Shown here: positions 52,090 to 60,894 of the stretch, piece after piece
Position numbering within the stretch: position 1 is the first letter of the stretch
Layout of the letters: every line of letters begins with the position of its first letter
Assembly: GCF_030378205.1 (NCBI RefSeq)
Contig: NZ_CP127385.1
Span: forward strand, 1,900,001-1,964,000
DNA: 64,000 nt
Origin: Bradyrhizobium sp. NP1
GTDB lineage: Bacteria > Pseudomonadota > Alphaproteobacteria > Rhizobiales > Xanthobacteraceae
Direction: 5' to 3'
The notes under the pieces: model-generated
The model's input: only the letters and a program-made list of their open reading frames with translations
Databases searched by the model: none
Told to the model about the DNA's origin: nothing
Made by a program: the position numbers and the translations under genes

Positions 52090-53502
52090 TTACAGGAACT
52101 CCGGCTGCTCGGCAGGTTTTGCACGCGGCAGGTAGACGCCATGGCTCTTCGCGCCGACCAGGGCACCGTCCTTCACGACGACGCGGCCGCGGACCATGGT
52201 CAGCACCGGCCAGCCGGTGACCTCCAGACCTTCATAAGGTGTGTAGTCGGCGCCGTCATGAACGAGGTCGTGGCTGATGGTGACTTTTCGCTTCGGGTCC
52301 CACAGCACGATATCGGCGTCAGAGCCCACCGCGATCGTGCCCTTGCGCGGATAAAGGCCGTAGATCTTGGCATGGTTGGTGGCGGTCAGCGCGACGAAGT
52401 GATTGATATCGATGCGTCCTTTCGCAACGCCCTCCGAGAACAGGATCGGCAGCCGCGTCGCCACGCCCGGAATTCCGTTCGGCACCCAGCGGAAGCTGGT
52501 GCGGCCCTTGGGCGCGAGCTTGCCTTGTGGATCGTCATAGCGGAACGGGCAGTGGTCGGACGAGAACACCGAAAACACCTTCTGCTGCAGTCCCTCCCAG
52601 CACGCCTTTTGGCTCGCGACATCGCGCGGCGGCGGCGAGCAGACATATTTGGCGCCCTCCATATTCAGCCGGTCGAGATCGCTTTCCGTCAGCACCAGAT
52701 ATTGCGGACAGGTCTCGCCCATCACCTTGAGGCCGCGTTGCTGGGCGCGGCGGATTTCCTCCATCGCCTCGCGATTCGACACGTGCACGATCATGATCGG
52801 CACGTCGATGAGCTCGGCAAGCGAGATCGCGCGATGCGTCGCTTCGCGCTCCACCGGGATCGGCCGCGAGGTCGCGTGAAAGCGCGGCGCGGTCTTGCCG
52901 GCCTGTTCGAGGCGGTCGGTGAGGAACCGAATGGCGTCGAAATTTTCCGCATGCACCATCAGGGTCGCGCCGGTTTCGCGCGCCACCGCCATGGTCTCGA
53001 GCAGCTCGCGGTCCGACAGCGCGAGCCCTTCATAGGTCATGAAGACCTTGAGGGATGTATAGCCATCTTCGACCAGCGCCGGCAGCTCCTGCCCGAGCAC
53101 GTGCTCGGTCGGATCGGTCACGATCAGATGAAAGGCGACGTCGACATGACATTCGCCCTCGGCCAGCGCGTGATAGCGCTTCAGCGCCTCGCGCAGGGTC
53201 TGGCCCTTCTCCTGCAGGCAGAACGGCAACACCGTGGTGTTGCCGCCGAACGCTGCCGAGCGCGTGCCGGTTTCAAAGCCGTCCGCCATGACGATGCCCT
53301 CGCCCGAGGGCTGGGCGAAATGCACATGGCTGTCGATGCCGCCGGGCAGGACCAGGCGGCCGGTCGCGTCGATGGTGGTTGCCGCATTGCCGAGATCGCG
53401 GCCGAGGGCTGCGATCTTGCCGTCACGAATGCCGATGTCGCAGGCGAAAGTGTCGGCGGCGGTCGCAACCGTGCCACCACGAATAATGGTATCGAACGGC
53501 AT
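52090..53502 (-). CDS. Dihydropyrimidinase/hydantoinase-type cyclic amidohydrolase
   Basis: 470 aa. Metal ligands of the binuclear centre: His59 and His61 (DSHVHF), carboxylated Lys152 (SLKVFMTYEG), His184 (MVHAEN), a further His in VHVSNREAM and the catalytic Asp in FSSDHCPF. Hydrolyses cyclic amides such as dihydropyrimidines, hydantoins or lactams. Start overlaps the racemase-like stop by one base. Together with that gene this resembles a hydantoin-utilisation unit, but no N-carbamoyl-amino-acid hydrolase is adjacent. Confidence 0.9.
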   Translation of the reverse strand: MPFDTIIRGGTVATAADTFACDIGIRDGKIAALGRDLGNAATTIDATGRLVLPGGIDSHVHFAQPSGEGIVMADGFETGTRSAAFGGNTTVLPFCLQEKGQTLREALKRYHALAEGECHVDVAFHLIVTDPTEHVLGQELPALVEDGYTSLKVFMTYEGLALSDRELLETMAVARETGATLMVHAENFDAIRFLTDRLEQAGKTAPRFHATSRPIPVEREATHRAISLAELIDVPIMIVHVSNREAMEEIRRAQQRGLKVMGETCPQYLVLTESDLDRLNMEGAKYVCSPPPRDVASQKACWEGLQQKVFSVFSSDHCPFRYDDPQGKLAPKGRTSFRWVPNGIPGVATRLPILFSEGVAKGRIDINHFVALTATNHAKIYGLYPRKGTIAVGSDADIVLWDPKRKVTISHDLVHDGADYTPYEGLEVTGWPVLTMVRGRVVVKDGALVGAKSHGVYLPRAKPAEQPEFL

Positions 53503-54284
53503 CAGGAGCCTCCTTTCTTGCCCGGCTTCGCGCCTGGTCGTGGCCGATGCTCGATGATGGCGGCAAGCGCGTCCGGCAGCCCGATTGTGGGCTTCGGGTC
53601 AGGCCGGCGGAACGTCCCAGCCACCGGCTTGCGCGGCTTCAGCGTCGCGAGCGTCTCGGCCTGGCGTACTGCGGCCGCGACCGGATCGACAACGGGCACC
53701 GGGATTCGGTCGCCGACCTTCCCGGCAAGGCCGGCCAGCGGCGCGCCGGACAGGATGACGACGTCGGCCTCGTCCTGTTCGACGGCGCTGTTCGCAAGCC
53801 GCACCAGCAAGTCCTCCTTCTCCGCCTGAACGTCGGAAATGGACTGGAATGCACCGTCAAGCGAGCGGACGCCGGCGCAACGTGCGTCCAGGCCGTGCAT
53901 GCTGACGCATTCTTGGTACCACGGCGCGAGTGCGCGGGCGAATGTCACGATGGCGAAGCGCCGGCCGAGCATGCACGCCGTCAGCATCGCGGCCTCGGCC
54001 ATGCCGACAATCGGAATATCGAACAGCTCGCGCGCCCCGAGCAGGCCGGGATCGCCGAAGGCGGCGATCACGGCGGCATCGAAGCCGGCATGGGCTTCGG
54101 CGAGCATTTCAAGCGCGATAGCGCCGCCGATCTGCGCTTCGGCGCGTGTCGCGATATAGGGCACGCCGCGCGCCGCGGTCGCTGGAACCAGCTCGGTGCC
54201 CGGCGAGATCACCTTTTCGCCGGCGGCGTGCAGCAGCGCAGTCACCGCTGGCGTGGTGTTGGGATTGAGCAGCAGAATCTTCAC
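53502..54284 (-). CDS. Asp/Glu/hydantoin racemase-family protein lacking both catalytic Cys
   Basis: 260 aa, racemase fold with the usual N-terminus MKILLLNPNT. In hydantoin racemases two Cys act as acid/base, in ACFGDPGL and LGCAGMAGL. Here these read AAFGDPGL (Ala75) and LSGAPLAGL (Gly180), so both are gone. Cys104, Cys126 and Cys136 lie elsewhere. It may be an inactive racemase, or act by other chemistry. Extra Pro/Lys-rich tail of about 30 residues. Overlaps GntR gene by 4 bp. Confidence 0.85.
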   Translation of the reverse strand: MKILLLNPNTTPAVTALLHAAGEKVISPGTELVPATAARGVPYIATRAEAQIGGAIALEMLAEAHAGFDAAVIAAFGDPGLLGARELFDIPIVGMAEAAMLTACMLGRRFAIVTFARALAPWYQECVSMHGLDARCAGVRSLDGAFQSISDVQAEKEDLLVRLANSAVEQDEADVVILSGAPLAGLAGKVGDRIPVPVVDPVAAAVRQAETLATLKPRKPVAGTFRRPDPKPTIGLPDALAAIIEHRPRPGAKPGKKGGS

Positions 54285-55090
54285 GGTCCGGCCTTTCTCG
54301 TCATCGTCGTTACGGCTGGGCGCTCGGCCGAGCCATGATCATCTGTCTCGCTCGCCAGCGTGTCGGCGACCACCTGGCCGGTGCGCCACACATGCTGGCC
54401 GAGCAGGCGGCCCGCGCGTTCGGCGTTCCTCACTTTCAGCGCGGCAAGAATCTCCTGGTGCTCGCGCACGGATTCGTCCCAGCGTCCGTGGACGTGCAGG
54501 GCCTGGAATCGCGCGCGCTCCGCACGCGGCAGCAGCAGGTCGCGCGCCGCCTTCAAGGCGGTGTTGCGGGCAAAGCCGACTATGGCTGCATGGATCTGCT
54601 GGTTGACCTCGAAATAGGGGCGCAGCTCGCCGCGGTCGCGATGCCATTCGATGCGTGCCTGAAGCGCCTCGAGCTGTTCGATATCCGGCGCCGTCGCCCG
54701 CATCGCCGCGAACTCGGCGGCGCAGCGTTCGATCCCGCTCAGGGCCTCGAACAGCTCGGCGAGTTCCTCGCGGCGCAGCGGCGCAACGATGGCCGTGCGG
54801 TTGAGACGAAGCTCGACCAGGCCCTCGGACGCCAGTTGCTTCAGCGCCTCGCGCAACGGGGTGCGGGAGACCCCGAGCGCCTGGGACAGCTCGGTTTCCA
54901 GCAGCATCTCGCCCGGCGCAAGATCGCCGCGCACGATCAGAAGGCGAAGGCGTGCAGCAGCCTGTTCATGAAGGCCGGCGCGCGGCACGCGCAGCCGACG
55001 GCGCGGCAGCGCGATGGCGCGTCGGCGCCGCTTTGGCTTCGCCTTCAACCTGATGTCAGTCACGCTCGATACGTCTTCCCGCTTCATCAT
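54281..55090 (-). CDS. GntR-family regulator, FCD subfamily
   Basis: 269 aa. Basic N-terminal extension (KAKPKRRRRAIALPRRR), winged helix ETELSQALGVSRTPLREALKQLASEG and FCD ligand domain. Lies inside the operon between the AMDase-like and racemase-like genes rather than divergent from it. A TGCATGCA palindrome upstream of the first operon gene is a candidate target. Confidence 0.88.
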   Translation of the reverse strand: MMKREDVSSVTDIRLKAKPKRRRRAIALPRRRLRVPRAGLHEQAAARLRLLIVRGDLAPGEMLLETELSQALGVSRTPLREALKQLASEGLVELRLNRTAIVAPLRREELAELFEALSGIERCAAEFAAMRATAPDIEQLEALQARIEWHRDRGELRPYFEVNQQIHAAIVGFARNTALKAARDLLLPRAERARFQALHVHGRWDESVREHQEILAALKVRNAERAGRLLGQHVWRTGQVVADTLASETDDHGSAERPAVTTMTRKAGP

Positions 55091-55100
55091 GTGATGACGG

Positions 55101-55880
55101 TTACCGTCTTGCCTGCTCGCGACCGCCCGCGGCCGGATGCTCGGGACGGGCGAGCCGCGGATTGTCGAACAGGCCGCCCCAGCCCTTGATGCGCGCCGGG
55201 TCGACCCCGGCTCCGAGCAAGCATGCCCACAGTGTTACCGCGATCGAATCGATGACCGGCACGCCGAACCGCCGCTCCAAGGGTGCGGCCGCGCCGGCGC
55301 CGCGCATGTTGGTGCAGACCACGGCAACCGCGTCGCAGCCCTCGCGCACAACTTCTTCGATGAGTTCGGCCACCTTGGCTTCCGGCACTTCGGCAAACGA
55401 GAAATTGTCCTGCAGCGACAAATGCCGCTCCGCGACGCAGTGAAAGCCTTCCGAGCCCCAATTGGCGATGATCCTGTCCTGCACGTCGCGACGATAGGGC
55501 GTCACGAGCCCGACGCGGCCGAGGCCGAGCCGCCGGAACACGTCGCGAAAGGCGAGCACGGTGGTGCACGCCCGGATTCCGGTCGAGGCGGTGATCCGTT
55601 CGCACAGACGTTCGTCATGCTCAAAACCGAGCCAGCTGGCCGAGGTTCCGTTCCAGGCGATCACATCGACCTTGGCGTCGGCGAGCAGGGTGGCGGCCCG
55701 AAGGATCTCGTCATGGTCGAACTGGCGCAGCGCCTGCTCCGACAAGGCGATCTCGGTGACCTTGAAGCGCGAGAAGTGCGCCGTGACGTCGACGATGCCG
55801 GCCAGCATCGCGTTCGTGATCGGCTCGAGCGCGGTGTTGGAGGAGGGGGTCAGCATGCCGAGCCGCACTGGACGTGTCAT
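55101..55880 (-). CDS. Maleate isomerase / arylmalonate decarboxylase-like protein
   Basis: 259 aa of the Asp/Glu racemase superfamily. N-terminal block GMLTPSSNTALEP is typical of maleate isomerases. Where maleate isomerase has Cys-Thr-Ser, this protein has Gly78-Thr79-Ser80, as in arylmalonate decarboxylase (Gly74-Thr75-Ser76). The second catalytic Cys is kept as Cys189 (VVCTNMRG). So one Cys remains, the decarboxylase arrangement. ATG at 55880 chosen by family start. Sits 10 bp upstream of the GntR gene. Confidence 0.82.
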   Translation of the reverse strand: MTRPVRLGMLTPSSNTALEPITNAMLAGIVDVTAHFSRFKVTEIALSEQALRQFDHDEILRAATLLADAKVDVIAWNGTSASWLGFEHDERLCERITASTGIRACTTVLAFRDVFRRLGLGRVGLVTPYRRDVQDRIIANWGSEGFHCVAERHLSLQDNFSFAEVPEAKVAELIEEVVREGCDAVAVVCTNMRGAGAAAPLERRFGVPVIDSIAVTLWACLLGAGVDPARIKGWGGLFDNPRLARPEHPAAGGREQARR

Positions 55881-55941
55881 CTTGCAGAACCTCGAAGAAA
55901 GCGGCGGCGTCACGCGCGCGTGGCGCCGCCCGGGACAAGCC

Positions 55942-57246
55942 TCATACTGGCAGCTTGCGGCTGTAGTCGATCAGGCTCGAGCAGATCAAAAGCGCGATGC
56001 CGGCGGCGGCGAAATACATCAGCGCCAGGAAATAAGACCCCGTCGCCTGCACGATGAAGCCCACGATGAGCGGTGTCATGATGCCGGCGATGTTGCCGCC
56101 GAGATTCATGCAGCCGCCGAGAAAGCCGGATTTTTCGCGGCCCGCGAGCGCCGAAGGGATCGCCCAGTACATGCCGCACCAGCGCAGGAAGAACAGGGTG
56201 CTGGAGAGCAGCGTGACGACGGCGATCGGCTCGGTCACATAGGCGACCGAGAAGATCGAGATCGTGGTCAGGATGGCGGCGATGCCGAACAGCGTGCGGA
56301 ACACCAGGTTCGGCGCGCCGCCGCGAGCCCGCCAGGTGTCGCCGATCCATCCGCCGACCAGCTCGCCGACAAAGCCGGCGAAGAAGATGATGAAGGAGGC
56401 GCCGCCGAGCGTCTTGATGTCGAAGTTGTGGATCTTGTACAGGTAGGTCGGCATCCACGTCAGCAGACCGTAGAAGGTGGTGTTGAAGAACATCCACCCC
56501 AGGCACATGCACCAGGTCGAGCGGAAGCGGAAATAAGCCATCCAGTTGCCGCCGTGCGCGCCCGGCGAGGCCGCGTCCTCCAGCGCATGGGCCTGCTCGA
56601 TGTAGCGCGCCTCGGCCTCGTTGACCGAGGGGTGCTGCCGCGGCTCGTTACGGATGTAGTACCAGGCCCACAGGCCGCACAGCATCGTGCCTACGCCGGC
56701 GATGATGAAGGCGGCGCGCCAGGAATCGAAGGCCGCGATCAGCCACGCGATCACGATCGATCCCAGCGCGGCGCCGAGCGGTGCGCCGCCGTCGAGCAGC
56801 GTCGCGCCGCGGCCGCGCTCGGTCTGGGTCATCCAGATCGCGTTGAGCTTGCCGCCGGCCGGATAGATCGGCGCTTCCGAGGCGCCCAGCCCAAGCCGGG
56901 TCAGCAGCAGCATCCACCAGCTGGTCGCTACCGCGGCGATCGCCTGGAAGGCGCCCCAGAAGATCGTCGCCGATGCGATCACGATCCGCGGCTTGAAGCG
57001 ATCGGCCAGCATGCCGCCGGGAACCTGCATGAACGCATAGGTCCAGAAGAACGAACTGAGCAACAACCCCTGCGTCGCCGGGTCGATGTCGAATTCCTTG
57101 GAGATCAGCGGCATCGCGACCGACAGCGAGGCGCGATCGATATAGTTGATCGAGATCAGGAACAGCATCAGGAGAAAGATCTTCCAGCGTACCCCGGACG
57201 GCTTGACTGCGGATGATGCTGCGATGGCTGCGGCCTGATCGCTCAT
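55942..57246 (-). CDS. MFS transporter, anion:cation symporter (ACS) type
   Basis: 434 aa with 12 spans. N-terminal INYIDRASLSVAMPLISKEF and TRLGLGASEAPIYPAGGKLN are characteristic of the ACS family (phthalate, tartrate, glucarate carriers). ATG at 57246 follows GGAGAG; the longer frame is rejected. First gene of the operon with the AMDase-like, GntR, racemase-like, hydantoinase and hydrolase genes, 61 bp upstream. Likely imports their dicarboxylate-like substrate. Confidence 0.9.
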   Translation of the reverse strand: MSDQAAAIAASSAVKPSGVRWKIFLLMLFLISINYIDRASLSVAMPLISKEFDIDPATQGLLLSSFFWTYAFMQVPGGMLADRFKPRIVIASATIFWGAFQAIAAVATSWWMLLLTRLGLGASEAPIYPAGGKLNAIWMTQTERGRGATLLDGGAPLGAALGSIVIAWLIAAFDSWRAAFIIAGVGTMLCGLWAWYYIRNEPRQHPSVNEAEARYIEQAHALEDAASPGAHGGNWMAYFRFRSTWCMCLGWMFFNTTFYGLLTWMPTYLYKIHNFDIKTLGGASFIIFFAGFVGELVGGWIGDTWRARGGAPNLVFRTLFGIAAILTTISIFSVAYVTEPIAVVTLLSSTLFFLRWCGMYWAIPSALAGREKSGFLGGCMNLGGNIAGIMTPLIVGFIVQATGSYFLALMYFAAAGIALLICSSLIDYSRKLPV

Positions 57247-57370
57247 GGCGCTCTCCAATGGCTTGACGATTTCCCCGGTGTTTGGGGTCATCATTGTTGT
57301 TGGACTGTTGGCGACGACCCGGCAGTCCAAGTCTGGTGCAGGAGCGATGGCCTGACAACAACTTTTTGCA

Positions 57371-57385
57371 TTTTGCATGCAGAAA
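57371..57385. promoter_or_regulatory. TGCATGCA palindrome, candidate GntR operator
   Basis: A nearly symmetric TTTTGCATGCAGAAA sits about 125 bp upstream of the MFS start in an AT-rich stretch (57360-57420), the only such stretch in the 235-bp gap. GntR-FCD regulators usually bind short palindromes of this size; the link to the GntR gene of this operon is inference. Confidence 0.35.
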
Positions 57386-57481
57386 TTTATAACATATTGA
57401 TATTGATAGATTTTATGACGCGCATTTTCGCCAAAAAGGCGCCGGTGTGCGCGCCGGAATAGGATGGCTCGATGGCGGGCG

Positions 57482-58381
57482 CTATGGCGCCGGCGGCTTG
57501 ACGCGGCGGCGGTCGTCGCCTTGCGTGACCACGATGGTCGCAGTCATGCCGGCGCTCAAGGTGATGCCGTCGGGCACGTCATCGATCGCGATACGCACCG
57601 GAATGCGTTGTGCGAGCCGCACCCAGCTGAAGGTCGGATTGACGTTGGCGATCAGATCGTTGCCGAGCGCATTTTCGCGATCGGTGATGGCGCGCGCCAC
57701 GCTCTGCACATGCCCGGTCAGCGGGCGAGGGTATCCCATCAGGCGGATCGAGGCGGGATCGCCAACCCTGATGTTGCGCAGCTTGGTCTCCTCGAAATAG
57801 CCGGCGACATAATAGGAATCGCTGTCGACGATCGCGACCAGGGCGCGGCCGGCGGTCGCATAGTCGCCGCGGTCGAGCAGGAGATTGGTGACGTGGCCGT
57901 TGACCGGCGAGCGAACCTCGGTGCGGGCGAGGTTGAGCCTGGCGGTGCCAAGCTCGGCCGTCGCCTGGTCGTAGGATGCCTGTGCTCCGAGTGCCGCGGC
58001 GCGCGCCTGGGCGAGCGCCTCGTCGGAGATCGAGATCGAGCTGAGCTTTTCGCGGCGGGCGAATTCCTCCTCGCGCTGATCGAGCACGCTTTTCGCGCCG
58101 GCCTGTGCCGCTTCCGCCTGCGATACCGCAAGTTGGTAGCGCGCCGGATCGATCACGAACAGGACGTCGCCGATCCTGACCTCCTGGTTGTCCTTGACGC
58201 GGATGTCGACCACGGCACCGGCGACGTCAGGCGCCACGTTGACGACGTTGGCGCGCACGCGGCCGTCGCGGGTCCAGGGGCTTTCCTCGTAGGTTCGCCA
58301 CAGATACCAGCCGGCGACGGCGGCGATGGCGATCACCGCGAGGGTCACGAGGACGCGAAGCATCGAGCTCAAGGCAGGCAT
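57482..58381 (-). CDS. HlyD/EmrA-like membrane fusion protein (AaeA type)
   Basis: 299 aa periplasmic adaptor. One N-terminal membrane span (about 8-26), then the biotinyl-lipoyl halves (SPWTRDGRVRANVVNVAPDVAG and RTEVRSPVNGHVTNLLLDRGD, each typical), a coiled-coil hairpin between, and a beta-barrel. Connects an inner-membrane exporter to the cell envelope. 84 bp downstream of the DUF1656 gene. Start at 58381 is uncertain; a TTG at 58438 is also in frame. Confidence 0.87.
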   Translation of the reverse strand: MPALSSMLRVLVTLAVIAIAAVAGWYLWRTYEESPWTRDGRVRANVVNVAPDVAGAVVDIRVKDNQEVRIGDVLFVIDPARYQLAVSQAEAAQAGAKSVLDQREEEFARREKLSSISISDEALAQARAAALGAQASYDQATAELGTARLNLARTEVRSPVNGHVTNLLLDRGDYATAGRALVAIVDSDSYYVAGYFEETKLRNIRVGDPASIRLMGYPRPLTGHVQSVARAITDRENALGNDLIANVNPTFSWVRLAQRIPVRIAIDDVPDGITLSAGMTATIVVTQGDDRRRVKPPAP

Positions 58382-58465
58382 CGGTCTTTCGGAGGTCGTT
58401 GGCCCGATCCGGAAGGGATCGATAGCGGTTTTTCGCAACAGTTCATGCCGATCAACTGGCGCGGC

Positions 58466-58663
58466 CTAAAGGGTTGCAGTCACGAACGCGCTGAGCAGGA
58501 TCACATACAGTGCAGTGTTGAACAATGGCGGATGCCAGACGTAGCGGTAGACCCCGAGCCGGCCCAGCAGGGCGCGGAGCAGATACCAGACCAGCGCCGT
58601 TCCCGCGAGATAGCCGAGGAGCGGCGGCAGGTACACTCCGTCGAGGCTGATTTCCTTGATCAT
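58466..58663 (-). CDS. DUF1656 small membrane protein (AaeX-like)
   Basis: 65 aa with two spans (about 12-32 and 45-62) and the family N-terminus MIKEISLDGVYLPPLL. DUF1656 proteins are encoded between the FUSC exporter and HlyD adaptor, as in aaeXAB. Begins 19 bp after the FUSC stop. Confidence 0.87.
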   Translation of the reverse strand: MIKEISLDGVYLPPLLGYLAGTALVWYLLRALLGRLGVYRYVWHPPLFNTALYVILLSAFVTATL

Positions 58664-58682
58664 GCGTTCTACCCGTCTGTCG

Positions 58683-60776
58683 TCATGATGCAGTGCGGTT
58701 CGTTGCGATCCCAGGCGCGTCGCGCGCCTCCGAATGGGTGGTCGTCGGCGCGAAGAAATCGGCATGCAGCCGCAGCGTCGCCTCGATATTGTACAGCGCT
58801 TCAGCGACCCGCGTCAGCGCCGGCGTATCCCCGATCTCGAGGATCCGGTGTCGCGAGGCCTCAAGCACCGCGACCGGCCAGGCGCGCTTGCGGCCCTTGT
58901 GCCAGAAATACTCCGCAAGCGCCGCAAATGACTGCTGCAGCGGTACCGCCGCCTCCGCCGGCAATTCCTGCTGCAGGGTGCGCAGCACCAGGATATTGAG
59001 GCCGATGCGAAGGCTGCCGAGGCTCGCCTGCAGGGTGGAACGCTGATCCGCCAGCATGGGATCGAGCCGCATGAAAAGCGCGTTGATACGATCGAACATG
59101 CGGCTCTCGAAGGTCGAGCGCGGCACGGCCGGCCCCGGTCCCGCGACCTCGGCGAGTTCGGTGAAGATGCCGCTGACGATGCGCTGCACCGCCCAGTCGG
59201 TGCCGAGCGGACGCAAGAGGCCGAGCGACAGCGCGCCAATGCCGATGCCGACGACATAGCCGAGCGCGCTGTTGAGGAATGCCTCGAAGTCGTAGCTCAT
59301 GGCGTTGGAGAGCCCGAGCAATCCGCCGCCGACGAAGATCATCGGCATCGTGTAGGGCACCATGGCGGGCGAGGCCAGCAGCAGGCCGCAAACGAGATAG
59401 AACGGCGCCAGCGCGACGATGAGCGCCGGGAAGGTTGACAGTGTCGGTAGCACGATCATGTAAAGCGCCGCGATCGCCACGCCGACGATGGTCATCTTCA
59501 GGAAGACGGCGGAGGCCTGCGCGGGATCGTCACGTGCCCCCATGATCGCGCACATGATGCCGGCGAAGGTCACGGCGGTCGGCCCGCTCGGCCATGCCGA
59601 GAAGATCCAGAAGGCGCTTGCCGCAAGCACCGTGACGACGGAAATCAGCGCGCCGATCGTCGCCAGCGTCACGTCGCGATAGGGGCGTAGCGACGGCGCA
59701 GGCTCATCCTCCTCAGGCACCGCGCCGACATAAATATGGGTGCGCAGCCAGACCGCCTTGCGCCATAGCGCGATCACATCGCCGAGCCGCAACAGGATGC
59801 TGCGCAGCAGGAAACCATCGGGGTCAGTGCGCAGTGTTTCCGAAGACGGCAGCGCCGCCTCGATATCCGCTTTGAGCCCGTGCTCGGCCTCGCTTTCGTT
59901 CTTCGCTTCACCCGGCGTCGTGGCTTCGAGTGCACTGGCAATACAGCCTGCGGCGCGCTCCAGCAGCGGCCGCAATTGATCCGCCACCTCCGGCCGGCGA
60001 CCCCGCAGCAGAGCGAAGCGGTCGTAAACCGACATCAGGAGTGCCAGCAACGACATCAACTGGCCCTCGAATTGCCGGATCACCTGGTCGACGGCCCGCA
60101 AGGACGGCGTGTCGAGCGAGGCGAAGACCCTGAGATTGTCGAGCGCGACGACGTCGGAAATGATCCGTCGGCGGTCGATCAGGCCCTTCTCCTCGCTGCC
60201 TTCGCCGCGCAGCGCGTCGCCGGCCCAGCGCGCCATGGCCGGCAATGTCGCATCGAGCGCCTTGCGCAACGCGTCGCCTGCCCGGACCGGGAAGATGACG
60301 TGATGCATCACCGCGCCGCAGGCGATCCCGAGCATGATTTCCAGGCAGCGTGCCACCGCGTAGTCGAACGCGGTCTCAGGGGCGAGCGCAGCCGGCAGCC
60401 CGATGATCGCGGCGGAATAGCCCGCGAGGATGCCGGCATAGGATTGCGGGGCATCGCGCAGATAGATCGAGACGAAGGTTCCAAGCCCGATCCAGAGCGC
60501 CAGCGCGAGACAAAACAGCTCCGGCGTGTTGGAGAACAGCGCCACCATGACGAGCGACACGACCGCGCCGATCAGGGTCCCCAGCACGCGATACAGAGAT
60601 TTTGCAAGCACCATGCCGGCGAGCGGCTGCGACACGATGTAGACCGTGGTCAGGGACCAGCTCGGCTGCGAGAGATTGAGACGGAATGCGATGTAGAGCG
60701 CGAGCATCGCGGCGACAAACGTCTTCACCGAGAACAGGCCCTGGCGCCAGCCGAATTGTTGGGTGATCTGCAACAT
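58683..60776 (-). CDS. FUSC-family exporter (AaeB/YccS-like)
   Basis: 697 aa. Two membrane bundles (about residues 15-165 and 370-520) each followed by a soluble domain, the standard FUSC/aromatic-acid exporter layout. Exports aromatic carboxylates with the adaptor and DUF1656 protein. Leads the three-gene operon; placed next to the catabolic region, it could relieve accumulation of aromatic intermediates (inference). Confidence 0.9.
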   Translation of the reverse strand: MLQITQQFGWRQGLFSVKTFVAAMLALYIAFRLNLSQPSWSLTTVYIVSQPLAGMVLAKSLYRVLGTLIGAVVSLVMVALFSNTPELFCLALALWIGLGTFVSIYLRDAPQSYAGILAGYSAAIIGLPAALAPETAFDYAVARCLEIMLGIACGAVMHHVIFPVRAGDALRKALDATLPAMARWAGDALRGEGSEEKGLIDRRRIISDVVALDNLRVFASLDTPSLRAVDQVIRQFEGQLMSLLALLMSVYDRFALLRGRRPEVADQLRPLLERAAGCIASALEATTPGEAKNESEAEHGLKADIEAALPSSETLRTDPDGFLLRSILLRLGDVIALWRKAVWLRTHIYVGAVPEEDEPAPSLRPYRDVTLATIGALISVVTVLAASAFWIFSAWPSGPTAVTFAGIMCAIMGARDDPAQASAVFLKMTIVGVAIAALYMIVLPTLSTFPALIVALAPFYLVCGLLLASPAMVPYTMPMIFVGGGLLGLSNAMSYDFEAFLNSALGYVVGIGIGALSLGLLRPLGTDWAVQRIVSGIFTELAEVAGPGPAVPRSTFESRMFDRINALFMRLDPMLADQRSTLQASLGSLRIGLNILVLRTLQQELPAEAAVPLQQSFAALAEYFWHKGRKRAWPVAVLEASRHRILEIGDTPALTRVAEALYNIEATLRLHADFFAPTTTHSEARDAPGIATNRTAS

Positions 60777-60804
60777 CTGGGTGAAAGGGGCGGTCGCGAT
60801 ATCT

Positions 60805-60879
60805 AGTGTGGTGGTTCGGACGTTCTCTTCGTTTTATGCCGCGAGTTCACCAAACCAACTTCCGAACCAAAACCACACT
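60805..60879. repeat. Palindromic repeat element 1
   Basis: Imperfect inverted repeat: the left arm starts AGTGTGGTGGTTCGGACGTT, and the reverse complement of the right arm (60857-60879) reads AGTGTGGTTTTGGTTCGGA then AGTT, a 3-nt indel and one mismatch. It lies in the 429-bp gene-free stretch 60777-61205, immediately next to a second such element. Confidence 0.65.
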
Positions 60880-60894
60880 GGAATCGTAGAATTG

